This document shows, one piece after another, positions 1 to 11,838 of a stretch of 64,000 nucleotides of DNA; within the stretch, counting starts at the first letter, position 1; each line of letters begins with the position of its first letter. The stretch lies in assembly GCA_964057225.1 (NCBI GenBank), contig OZ059900.1, positions 17,933,638-17,997,637 on the forward strand, read 5' to 3'. The position numbers were made by a program, and so were the translations under genes. Under the pieces are notes generated by a model. It saw only the letters and a program-made list of their open reading frames with translations. It was not told where the DNA came from and did no database searches. The stretch comes from Auanema rhodensis. Its lineage: Eukaryota > Nematoda > Chromadorea > Rhabditida > Rhabditidae.

Positions 1-3000
1 ATTTAATCAATATTAGCCATAAGGGGCGTGCCCTCAGAATATGCTAATTTCCTAAATTTTCTAACCCCTGTTTTTTTGTCGTGAAAGTGGAACTAGACGT
101 TGTAGGAACAATTTTGAGCTAGGTTTCATTGACATTGCATGAGTTTGAACACATGAAATCGTAAGTCAAAACCTTGTTTACAGCGAAATTTCCAAAAACT
201 GGTTTTCCAGCATAATAAAATATTTCTCATGGGAAAAACTGTGTTTTTGTATTTTTCTAGTGTTCAGCATGTAAAATGCTTCATTTTAGTATGTAACACG
301 CTGAAATTTGTTGCATTTGACGACTCATATGAACAAAAATCGATTTAATCAATATTAGCCATAAGGGGCGTGCCCTCAGAATATGCTAATTTCCTTAATT
401 TTCTAACCCCTGTTTTTTTGTCGTGAAAGTGGAACTAGACGTTGTAGGAACAATTTTGAGCAAGGTTTCATTGACATTGCATGAGTTTGAACACATGAAA
501 TCGTAAGTCAAAACCTTGTTTACAGCGAAATTTCCAAAAACTGGTTTTCCAGCATAATAAAATATTTCTCATGGGAAATACTGTGTTTTTGTATTTTTCT
601 AGTGTTCAGCATGTAAAATGCTTCATTTTAGTATGTAACACGCTAAAATTCGTTGCATTTGACGACTCATATGAACAAAAATCGATTTAATCAATATTAG
701 CCATAAGGGGCGTGCCCTCAGAATATGCTAATTTCCTTAATTTTCTAACCCCTGTTTTTTTGTCGTGAAAGTGGAACTAGACGTTGTACGAACAATTTTG
801 AGCTAGGTTTCATTGACATTGCATGAGTTTGAACACATGAAATCGTAAGTCAAAACCTTGTTTACAGCGAAATTTCCAAAAACTGGTTTTCCAGCATAAT
901 AAAATATTTCTCATGGGAAATACTGTGTTTTTGTATTTTTCTAGTGTTCAGCATGTAAAATGCTTCATTTTAGTATGTGACACGCTAAAATTCGTTGCAT
1001 TTGACGACTCATATGAACAAAAATCGATTTAATCAATATTAGCCATAAGGGGCGTGCCCTCAGAATATGCTAATTTCCTTAATTTTCTAACCCCTGTTTT
1101 TTTGTCGTGAAAGTGGAATTAGACGTTGTAGGAACAATTTTGAGCTAGGTTTCATTGACATTGCATGAGTTTGAACACATGAAATCGTAAGTCAAAACCT
1201 TGTTTACAGCTAAATTTCCAAAAACTGGTTTTCCAGCATAATAAAATATTTCTCATGGGAAATACTGTGTTTTTGTATTTTTATAGTGTTCAGCATGTAA
1301 AATGCTTCATTTTAGTATGTAACACGCTGAAATTCGTTGCATTTGACGACTCATATGAACAAAAATCGATTTAATCAATATTAGCCATAAGGGGCGTGCC
1401 CTCAGAATATGCTAATTTCCTTAATTTTCTAACCCCTGTTTTTTTGTCGTGAAAGTGGAATTAGACGTTGTAGGAACAATTTTGAGCTAGGTTTCATTGA
1501 CATTGCATGAGTTTGAACACATGAAATCGTAAGTCAAAACCTTGTTTACAGCGAAATTTCCAAAAACTGGTTTTCCAGCATAATAAAATATTTCTCATGG
1601 GAAATACTGTGTTTTTGTATTTTTCTAGGGTTCAGCATGTAAAATGCTTCATTTTAGTATGTAACACGCTGAAATTCGTTGCATTTGACGACTCATATGA
1701 ACAAAAATCGATTTAATCAATATTAGCCATAAGGGGCGTGCCCTCAGAATATGCTAATTTCCTTAATTTTCTAACCCCTGTTTTTTGTCGTGAAAGTGGA
1801 ACTAGACGTTGTAGGAACAATTTTGAGCTAGGTTTCATTGACATTGCATGAGTTTGAACACATGAAATCGTAAGTCAAAACCTTGTTTACAGCGAAATTT
1901 CCAAAAACTGGTTTTCCAGCATAATAAAATATTTCTCATGGGAAATACTGTGTTTTTGTATTTTTCTAGTGTTCAGCATGTAAAACACTTCATTTTAGTA
2001 TGTAACACGCTGAAATTCAATGCATTTGACGAATCATATGAACAAAAATCGATTTAATCAATATAAGCCATAGAGGCGTGCCCTCAGAATATGCTAATTT
2101 CCTTAATTTTCTAACCCCTGTTTTTTGTCGTGAAAGTGGAACTAGACGTTGTAGGAACAATTTTGAGCTAGGTTTCATTGACATTGCATGAGTTTGAACA
2201 CATGAAATCGTAAGTCAAAACCTTGTTTACAGCGAAATTTCCAAAAACTGGTTTTCCAGCATAATAAAATATTTCTCATGGGAAATACTGTGTTTTTGTA
2301 TTTTTCTAGTGTTCAGCATGTAAAATACTTCATTTTAGTATGTAACACGCTGAAATTCGTTGCATTTGACGACTCATATGAACAAAAATCGATTTAATCA
2401 ATATTAGCCATAAGGGGCGTGCCCTCAGAATGTGCTAATTTCCTTAATTTTCTAACCCCTGTTTTTTTGTCGTGAAAGTGGAATTAGACGTTGTAGGAAC
2501 AATTTTGAGCTAGGTTTCATTGACATTGCATGAGTTTGAACACATGAAATCGTAAGTCAAAACCTTGTTTACAGCGAACTTTCCAAAAACTGGTTTTCCA
2601 GCATAATAAAATATTTCTCATGGGAAATACTGTGTTTTTGTATTTTTATAGTGTTCAGCATGTAAAATGCTTCATTTTAGTATGTAACACCCTGAAATTC
2701 GTTTCATTTGACGACTCATATGAACAAAAATCGATTTAATCAATATTAGCCATAAGGGGCGTGCCCTCAGAATATGCTAATTTCCTTAATTTTCTAACCC
2801 CTGTTTTTTTGTCGTGAAAGTGGAACTAGACGTTGTAGGAACAATTTTGAGCAAGGTTTCATTGACATTGCATGAGTTTGAACACATGAAATCGTAAGTC
2901 AAAACCTTGTTTACAGCGAAATTTCCAAAAACTGGTTTTCCAGCATAATAAAATATTTCTCATGGGAAATACTGTGTTTTTGTATTTTTCTAGTGTTCAG

Positions 3001-3417
3001 CATGTGAAATACTTCATTTTAGTATGTAACACGCTGAAATTCGTTGCATTTGACGACTCATATGAACAAAAATCGATTTAATCAATATTAGCCATAAGGG
3101 GCGTGCCCTCAGAATATGCTAATTTCCTTAATTTTCTAACCCCTGTTTTTTTGTCGTGAAAGTGGAATTAGACGTTGTAGGAACAATTTTGAGCTAGGTT
3201 TCATTGACATTGCATGAGTTTGAACACATGAAATCGTAAGTCAAAACCTTGTTTACAGCGAAATTTCCAAAAACTGGTTTTCCAGCATAATAAAATATTT
3301 CTCATGGGAAATACTGTGTTTTTGTATTTTTCTAGTGTTCAGCATGTAAAATACTCCATTATAGTATGTAACACGCTGAAATTCGTTGCATTTGACGACT
3401 CATATGAACAAAAATCG

Positions 3418-3697
3418 ATTTAATCAATATAAGCCATAAGGGGCGTGCCCTCAGAATATGCTAATTTCCTTAATTTTCTAACCCCTGTTTTTTGTCGTGA
3501 AAGTGGAACTAGACGTTGTAGGAACAATTTTGAGCTAGGTTTCATTGACATTGCATGAGTTCGAACACATGAAATCGTAAGTCAAAACCTTGTTTACAGC
3601 GAAATTTCCAAAAACTGTTCAGCATGTAAAATGCTTCATTTTAGTATGTAACACGCTAAAATTCGTTGCATTTGACGACTCATATGAACAAAAATCG
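3418..3697 (+). repeat. Shortened 280-bp monomer with 61-bp internal deletion
   Basis: AAAACTG is followed directly by TTCAGCATG, which removes 61 bp relative to the consensus (the segment from GTTTTCCAG to CTAGTG). The poly-T tract is also T6, giving 280 bp. A two-base TG occurs at both ends of the deleted segment, consistent with replication slippage or end-joining. The monomer also carries ATAAGCC, GTTCGAAC and CGCTAAAATTCG. It is one of only two copies with this deletion. Confidence 0.95.
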
Positions 3698-5748
3698 ATT
3701 TAATCAATATTAGCCATAAGGGGCGTGCCCTCAGAATATGCTAATTTCCTTAATTTTCTAACCCCTGTTTTTTTGTCGTGAAAGTGGAATTAGACGTTGT
3801 AGGAACAATTTTGAGCTAGGTTTCATTGACATTGCATGAGTTTGAACACATGAAATCGTAAGTCAAAACCTTGTTTACAGCGAAATTTCCAAAAACTGGT
3901 TTTCCAGCATAATAAAATATTTCTCATGGGAAATACTGTGTTTTTGTATTTTTATAGTGTTCAGCATGTAAAATGCTTCATTTTAGTATGTAACACGCTG
4001 AAATTCGTTGCATTTGACGACTCATATGAACAAAAATCGATTTAATCAATATAAGCCATAAGGGGCGTGCCCTCAGAATATGCTAATTTCCTTAATTTTC
4101 TAACCCCTGTTTTTTGTCGTGAAAGTGGAACTAGACGTTGTAGGAACAATTTTGAGCTAGGTTTCATTGACATTGCATGAGTTTGAACACATGAAATCGT
4201 AAGTCAAAACCTTGTTTACAGCGAAATTTCCAAAAACTGGTTTTCCAGCATAATAAAATATTTCTCATGGGAAATACTGTGTTTTTGTATTTTTCTAGTG
4301 TTCAGCATGTAAAATGCTTCATTTTAGTATGTAACACGCTGAAATTCGTTGCATTTGACGACTCATATGAACAAAAATCGATTTAATCAATATTAGCCAT
4401 AAGGGGCGTGCCCTCAGAATATGCTAATTTCCTAAATTTTCTAACCCCTGTTTTTTTGTCGTGAAAGTGGAACTAGACGTTGTAGGAACAATTTTGAGCT
4501 AGGTTTCATTGACATTGCATGAGTTTGAACACATGAAATCGTAAGTCAAAACCTTGTTTACAGCGAAATTTCCAAAAACTGGTTTTCCAGCATAATAAAA
4601 TATTTCTCATGGGAAAAACTGTGTTTTTGTATTTTTCTAGTGTTCAGCTTGTAAAATGCTTCATTTTAGTATGTAACACGCTGAAATTTGTTGCATTTGA
4701 CGACTCATATGAACAAAAATCGATTTAATCAATATTAGCCATAAGGGGCGTGCCCTCAGAATATGCTAATTTCCTAAATTTTCTAACCCCTGTTTTTTTG
4801 TCGTGAAAGTGGAACTAGACGTTGTAGGAACAATTTTGAGCTAGGTTTCATTGACATTGCATGAGTTTGAACACATGAAATCGTAAGTCAAAACCTTGTT
4901 TACAGCGAAATTTCCAAAAACTGGTTTTCCAGCATAATAAAATATTTCTCATGGGAAAAACTGTGTTTTTGTATTTTTCTAGTGTTCAGCTTGTAAAATG
5001 CTTCATTTTAGTATGTAACACGCTGAAATTTGTTGCATTTGACGACTCATATGAACAAAAATCGATTTAATCAATATTAGCCATAAGGGGCGTGCCCTCA
5101 GAATATGCTAATTTCCTTAATTTTCTAACCCCTGTTTTTTTGTCGTGAAAGTGGAATTAGACGTTGTAGGAACAATTTTGAGCTAGGTTTCATTGACATT
5201 GCATGAGTTTGAGCACATGAAATCGTAAGTCAAAACCTTGTTTACAGCGAAATTTCCAAAAACTGGTTTTCCAGCATAATAAAATATTTCTCATGGGAAA
5301 TACTGTGTTTTTGTATTTTTCTAGTGTTCAGCATGTAAAATACTTCATTTTAGTATGTAACACTCTGAAATTCGTTGCATTTGACGACTCATATGAACAA
5401 AAATCGATTTAATCAATATTAGCCATAAGGGGCGTGCCCTCAGAATGTGCTAATTTCCTTAATTTTCTAACCCCTGTTTTTTTGTCGTGAAAGTGGAATT
5501 AGACGTTGTAGGAACAATTTTGAGCTAGGTTTCATTGACATTGCATGAGTTTGAACACATGAAATCGTAAGTCAAAACCTTGTTTACAGCGAACTTTCCA
5601 AAAACTGGTTTTCCAGCATAATAAAATATTTCTCATGGGAAATACTGTGTTTTTGTATTTTTATAGTGTTCAGCATGTAAAATGCTTCATTTTAGTATGT
5701 AACACCCTGAAATTCGTTTCATTTGACGACTCATATGAACAAAAATCG

Positions 5749-6090
5749 ATTTAATCAATATTAGCCATAAGGGGCGTGCCCTCAGAATATGCTAATTTCC
5801 TTAATTTTCTAACCCCTGTTTTTTTGTCGTGAAAGTGGAACTAGACGTTGTAGGAACAATTTTGAGCAAGGTTTCATTGACATTGCATGAGTTTGAACAC
5901 ATGAAATCGTAAGTCAAAACCTTGTTTACAGCGAAATTTCCAAAAACTGGTTTTCCAGCATAATAAAATATTTCTCATGGGAAATACTGTGTTTTTGTAT
6001 TTTTCTAGTGTTCAGCATGTAAAACACTTCATTTTAGTATGTAACACGCTGAAATTCAATGCATTTGACGAATCATATGAACAAAAATCG
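5749..6090 (+). repeat. Hybrid monomer at a zone I HOR junction
   Basis: The 5' part has GAGCAAGG (5864-5871) and T7, like the monomer at 2734. The 3' part has AAAACACTTC (6021-6030), AAATTCAATG and GAATCATATG, otherwise seen only in the monomer at 1711. The switch lies between about 5871 and 6025. Upstream order matches the chain seen at 9446-10471; downstream order matches 2052 onward. This is the expected product of in-register unequal crossing-over or conversion. Confidence 0.85.
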
Positions 6091-7456
6091 ATTTAATCAA
6101 TATAAGCCATAGAGGCGTGCCCTCAGAATATGCTAATTTCCTTAATTTTCTAACCCCTGTTTTTTGTCGTGAAAGTGGAACTAGACGTTGTAGGAACAAT
6201 TTTGAGCTAGGTTTCATTGACATTGCATGAGTTTGAACACATGAAATCGTAAGTCAAAACCTTGTTTACAGCGAAATTTCCAAAAACTGGTTTTCCAGCA
6301 TAATAAAATATTTCTCATGGGAAATACTGTGTTTTTGTATTTTTCTAGTGTTCAGCATGTAAAATACTTCATTTTAGTATGTAACACGCTGAAATTCGTT
6401 GCATTTGACGACTCATATGAACAAAAATCGATTTAATCAATATTAGCCATAAGGGGCGTGCCCTCAGAATGTGCTAATTTCCTTAATTTTCTAACCCCTG
6501 TTTTTTTGTCGTGAAAGTGGAATTAGACGTTGTAGGAACAATTTTGAGCTAGGTTTCATTGACATTGCATGAGTTTGAACACATGAAATCGTAAGTCAAA
6601 ACCTTGTTTACAGCGAACTTTCCAAAAACTGGTTTTCCAGCATAATAAAATATTTCTCATGGGAAATACTGTGTTTTTGTATTTTTATAGTGTTCAGCAT
6701 GTAAAATGCTTCATTTTAGTATGTAACACCCTGAAATTCGTTTCATTTGACGACTCATATGAACAAAAATCGATTTAATCAATATTAGCCATAAGGGGCG
6801 TGCCCTCAGAATATGCTAATTTCCTTAATTTTCTAACCCCTGTTTTTTTGTCGTGAAAGTGGAACTAGACGTTGTAGGAACAATTTTGAGCAAGGTTTCA
6901 TTGACATTGCATGAGTTTGAACACATGAAATCGTAAGTCAAAACCTTGTTTACAGCGAAATTTCCAAAAACTGGTTTTCCAGCATAATAAAATATTTCTC
7001 ATGGGAAATACTGTGTTTTTGTATTTTTCTAGTGTTCAGCATGTGAAATACTTCATTTTAGTATGTAACACGCTGAAATTCGTTGCATTTGACGACTCAT
7101 ATGAACAAAAATCGATTTAATCAATATTAGCCATAAGGGGCGTGCCCTCAGAATATGCTAATTTCCTTAATTTTCTAACCCCTGTTTTTTTGTCGTGAAA
7201 GTGGAATTAGACGTTGTAGGAACAATTTTGAGCTAGGTTTCATTGACATTGCATGAGTTTGAACACATGAAATCGTAAGTCAAAACCTTGTTTACAGCGA
7301 AATTTCCAAAAACTGGTTTTCCAGCATAATAAAATATTTCTCATGGGAAATACTGTGTTTTTGTATTTTTCTAGTGTTCAGCATGTAAAATACTCCATTA
7401 TAGTATGTAACACGCTGAAATTCGTTGCATTTGACGACTCATATGAACAAAAATCG

Positions 7457-7736
7457 ATTTAATCAATATAAGCCATAAGGGGCGTGCCCTCAGAATATGC
7501 TAATTTCCTTAATTTTCTAACCCCTGTTTTTTGTCGTGAAAGTGGAACTAGACGTTGTAGGAACAATTTTGAGCTAGGTTTCATTGACATTGCATGAGTT
7601 CGAACACATGAAATCGTAAGTCAAAACCTTGTTTACAGCGAAATTTCCAAAAACTGTTCAGCATGTAAAATGCTTCATTTTAGTATGTAACACGCTAAAA
7701 TTCGTTGCATTTGACGACTCATATGAACAAAAATCG
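7457..7736 (+). repeat. Second copy of the 280-bp deleted monomer
   Basis: It is the same length as the monomer at 3418 and has the same deletion junction and linked substitutions (ATAAGCC, T6, GTTCGAAC). The offset is 4039 bp. The shared deletion shows that this copy arose by segmental duplication of the surrounding block rather than by a second independent deletion. Confidence 0.95.
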
Positions 7737-8761
7737 ATTTAATCAATATTAGCCATAAGGGGCGTGCCCTCAGAATATGCTAATTTCCTTAATTTTCTAA
7801 CCCCTGTTTTTTTGTCGTGAAAGTGGAATTAGACGTTGTAGGAACAATTTTGAGCTAGGTTTCATTGACATTGCATGAGTTTGAACACATGAAATCGTAA
7901 GTCAAAACCTTGTTTACAGCGAAATTTCCAAAAACTGGTTTTCCAGCATAATAAAATATTTCTCATGGGAAATACTGTGTTTTTGTATTTTTATAGTGTT
8001 CAGCATGTAAAATGCTTCATTTTAGTATGTAACACGCTGAAATTCGTTGCATTTGACGACTCATATGAACAAAAATCGATTTAATCAATATAAGCCATAA
8101 GGGGCGTGCCCTCAGAATATGCTAATTTCCTTAATTTTCTAACCCCTGTTTTTTGTCGTGAAAGTGGAACTAGACGTTGTAGGAACAATTTTGAGCTAGG
8201 TTTCATTGACATTGCATGAGTTTGAACACATGAAATCGTAAGTCAAAACCTTGTTTACAGCGAAATTTCCAAAAACTGGTTTTCCAGCATAATAAAATAT
8301 TTCTCATAGGAAATACTGTGTTTTTGTATTTTTCTAGTGTTCAGCATGTAAAATACTTCATTTTAGTATGTAACACGCTGAAATTCGTTGCATTTGACGA
8401 CTCATATGAACAAAAATCGATTTAATCAATATTAGCCATAAGGGGCGTGCCCTCAGAATATGCTAATTTCCTTAATTTTCTAACCCCTGTTTTTTTGTCG
8501 TGAAAGTGGAATTAGACGTTGTAGGAACAATTTTGAGCTAGGTTTCATTGACATTGCATGAGTTTGAACACATGAAATCGTAAGTCAAAACCTTGTTTAC
8601 AGCGAAATTTCCAAAAACTGGTTTTCCAGCATAATAAAATATTTCTCATGGGAAATACTGTGTTTTTGTATTTTTCTAGTGTTCAGCATGTAAAATGCTT
8701 CATTTTAGTATGTAACACGCTGAAATTTGTTGCATTTGACGACTCATATGAACAAAAATCG

Positions 8762-11700
8762 ATTTAATCAATATTAGCCATAAGGGGCGTGCCCTCAGAA
8801 TATGCTAATTTCCTAAATTTTCTAACCCCTGTTTTTTTGTCGTGAAAGTGGAACTAGACGTTGTAGGAACAATTTTGAGCTAGGTTTCATTGACATTGCA
8901 TGAGTTTGAACACATGAAATCGTAAGTCAAAACCTTGTTTACAGCGAAATTTCCAAAAACTGGTTTTCCAGCATAATAAAATATTTCTCATGGGAAAAAC
9001 TGTGTTTTTGTATTTTTCTAGTGTTCAGCTTGTAAAATGCTTCATTTTAGTATGTAACACGCTGAAATTTGTTGCATTTGACGACTCATATGAACAAAAA
9101 TCGATTTAATCAATATTAGCCATAAGGGGCGTGCCCTCAGAATATGCTAATTTCCTTAATTTTCTAACCCCTGTTTTTTTGTCGTGAAAGTGGAACTAGA
9201 CGTTGTACGAACAATTTTGAGCTAGGTTTCATTGACATTGCATGAGTTTGAACACATGAAATCGTAAGTCAAAACCTTGTTTACAGCGAAATTTCCAAAA
9301 ACTGGTTTTCCAGCATAATAAAATATTTCTCATGGGAAATACTGTGTTTTTGTATTTTTCTAGTGTTCAGCATGTAAAATGCTTCATTTTAGTATGTAAC
9401 ACGGTAAAATTCGTTGCATTTGACGACTCATATGAACAAAAATCGATTTAATCAATATTAGCCATAAGGGGCGTGCCCTCAGAATATGCTAATTTCCTTA
9501 ATTTTCTAACCCCTGTTTTTTTGTCGTGAAAGTGGAATTAGACGTTGTAGGAACAATTTTGAGCTAGGTTTCATTGACATTGCATGAGTTTGAGCACATG
9601 AAATCGTAAGTCAAAACCTTGTTTACAGCGAAATTTCCAAAAACTGGTTTTCCAGCATAATAAAATATTTCTCATGGGAAATACTGTGTTTTTGTATTTT
9701 TCTAGTGTTCAGCATGTAAAATACTTCATTTTAGTATGTAACACTCTGAAATTCGTTGCATTTGACGACTCATATGAACAAAAATCGATTTAATCAATAT
9801 TAGCCATAAGGGGCGTGCCCTCAGAATGTGCTAATTTCCTTAATTTTCTAACCCCTGTTTTTTTGTCGTGAAAGTGGAATTAGACGTTGTAGGAACAATT
9901 TTGAGCTAGGTTTCATTGACATTGCATGAGTTTGAACACATGAAATCGTAAGTCAAAACCTTGTTTACAGCGAACTTTCCAAAAACTGGTTTTCCAGCAT
10001 AATAAAATATTTCTCATGGGAAATACTGTGTTTTTGTATTTTTATAGTGTTCAGCATGTAAAATGCTTCATTTTAGTATGTAACACCCTGAAATTCGTTT
10101 CATTTGACGACTCATATGAACAAAAATCGATTTAATCAATATTAGCCATAAGGGGCGTGCCCTCAGAATATGCTAATTTCCTTAATTTTCTAACCCCTGT
10201 TTTTTTGTCGTGAAAGTGGAACTAGACGTTGTAGGAACAATTTTGAGCAAGGTTTCATTGACATTGCATGAGTTTGAACACATGAAATCGTAAGTCAAAA
10301 CCTTGTTTACAGCGAAATTTCCAAAAACTGGTTTTCCAGCATAATAAAATATTTCTCATGGGAAATACTGTGTTTTTGTATTTTTCTAGTGTTCAGCATG
10401 TGAAATACTTCATTTTAGTATGTAACACGCTGAAATTCGTTGCATTTGACGACTCATATGAACAAAAATCGATTTAATCAATATTAGCCATAAGGGGCGT
10501 GCCCTCAGAATATGCTAATTTCCTTAATTTTCTAACCCCTGTTTTTTTGTCGTGAAAGTGGAATTAGACGTTGTAGGAACAATTTTGAGCTAGGTTTCAT
10601 TGACATTGCATGAGTTTGAACACATGAAATCGTAAGTCAAAACCTTGTTTACAGCGAAATTTCCAAAAACTGGTTTTCCAGCATAATAAAATATTTCTCA
10701 TGGGAAATACTGTGTTTTTGTATTTTTCTAGTGTTCAGCATGTAAAATACTCCATTATAGTATGTAACACGCTGAAATTCGTTGCATTTGACGACTCATA
10801 TGAACAAAAATCGATTTAATCAATATTAGCCATAAGGGGCGTGCCCTCAGAATATGCTAATTTCCTTAATTTTCTAACCCCTGTTTTTTTGTCGTGAAAG
10901 TGGAATTAGACGTTGTAGGAACAATTTTGAGCTAGGTTTCATTGACATTGCATGAGTTTGAACACATGAAATCGTAAGTCAAAACCTTGTTTACAGCGAA
11001 ATTTCCAAAAACTGGTTTTCCAGCATAATAAAATATTTCTCATGGGAAATACTGTGTTTTTGTATTTTTATAGTGTTCAGCATGTAAAATGCTTCATTTT
11101 AGTATGTAACACGCTGAAATTCGTTGCATTTGACGACTCATATGAACAAAAATCGATTTAATCAATATAAGCCATAAGGGGCGTGCCCTCAGAATATGCT
11201 AATTTCCTTAATTTTCTAACCCCTGTTTTTTGTCGTGAAAGTGGAACTAGACGTTGTAGGAACAATTTTGAGCTAGGTTTCATTGACATTGCATGAGTTT
11301 GAACACATGAAATCGTAAGTCAAAACCTTGTTTACAGCGAAATTTCCAAAAACTGGTTTTCCAGCATAATAAAATATTTCTCATAGGAAATACTGTGTTT
11401 TTGTATTTTTCTAGTGTTCAGCATGTAAAATACTTCATTTTAGTATGTAACACGCTGAAATTCGTTGCATTTGACGACTCATATGAACAAAAATCGATTT
11501 AATCAATATTAGCCATAAGGGGCGTGCCCTCAGAATATGCTAATTTCCTTAATTTTCTAACCCCTGTTTTTTTGTCGTGAAAGTGGAATTAGACGTTGTA
11601 GGAACAATTTTGAGCTAGGTTTCATTGACATTGCATGAGTTTGAACACATGAAATCGTAAGTCAAAACCTTGTTTACAGCGAAATTTCCAAAAACTGGTT

Positions 11701-11838
11701 TTCCAGCATAATAAAATATTTCTCATGGGAAATACTGTGTTTTTGTATTTTTCTAGTGTTCAGCATGTAAAATGCTTCATTTTAGTATGTAACACGCTGA
11801 AATTCGTTGCATTTGACGACTCATATGAACAAAAATCG
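8762..11838 (+). repeat. 9-monomer HOR unit (3077 bp)
   Basis: The subtype order by start is: 8762 (CCTAAATT/GGGAAAAACT), 9104 (GTACGAAC), 9446 (GAGCACATG), 9788 (GAATGTGC), 10130 (GAGCAAGG), 10472 (ACTCCATTATAG), 10814 (AATTAG with TATAG), 11156 (ATAAGCC, T6, CATAGG) and 11497 (AATTAG with CTAG). It contains eight 342-bp monomers and one of 341 bp. The next unit begins with the same first subtype at 11839. The 280-bp deleted monomer present upstream is missing here. Confidence 0.88.

Larger units (their letters stand above)
2052..8419 (+). repeat. 12-monomer (4039-bp) HOR pair
   Basis: The seven-monomer run starting at 2052 (2052, 2392, 2734, 3076, 3418, 3698, 4040) is repeated at 6091 (6091, 6431, 6773, 7115, 7457, 7737, 8079) at a constant offset of 4039 bp. 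Shared private markers include the 340-bp monomer with CCATAGAGGCG, the 61-bp deletion monomer and the TTCGAACAC variant. The first copy's last monomer differs: 8079 has CATAGG and AAAATACTTC where 4040 has CATGGG and AAAATGCTTC. The period is twelve monomers, one of them shortened, and the intervening monomers are of other subtypes. Confidence 0.88.

Noticed and set aside
3418-3697. Transposon excision or insertion site in the shortened monomer
   Set aside because: It is a simple 61-bp loss with two bases of microhomology. There are no terminal repeats, target-site duplication or foreign sequence.
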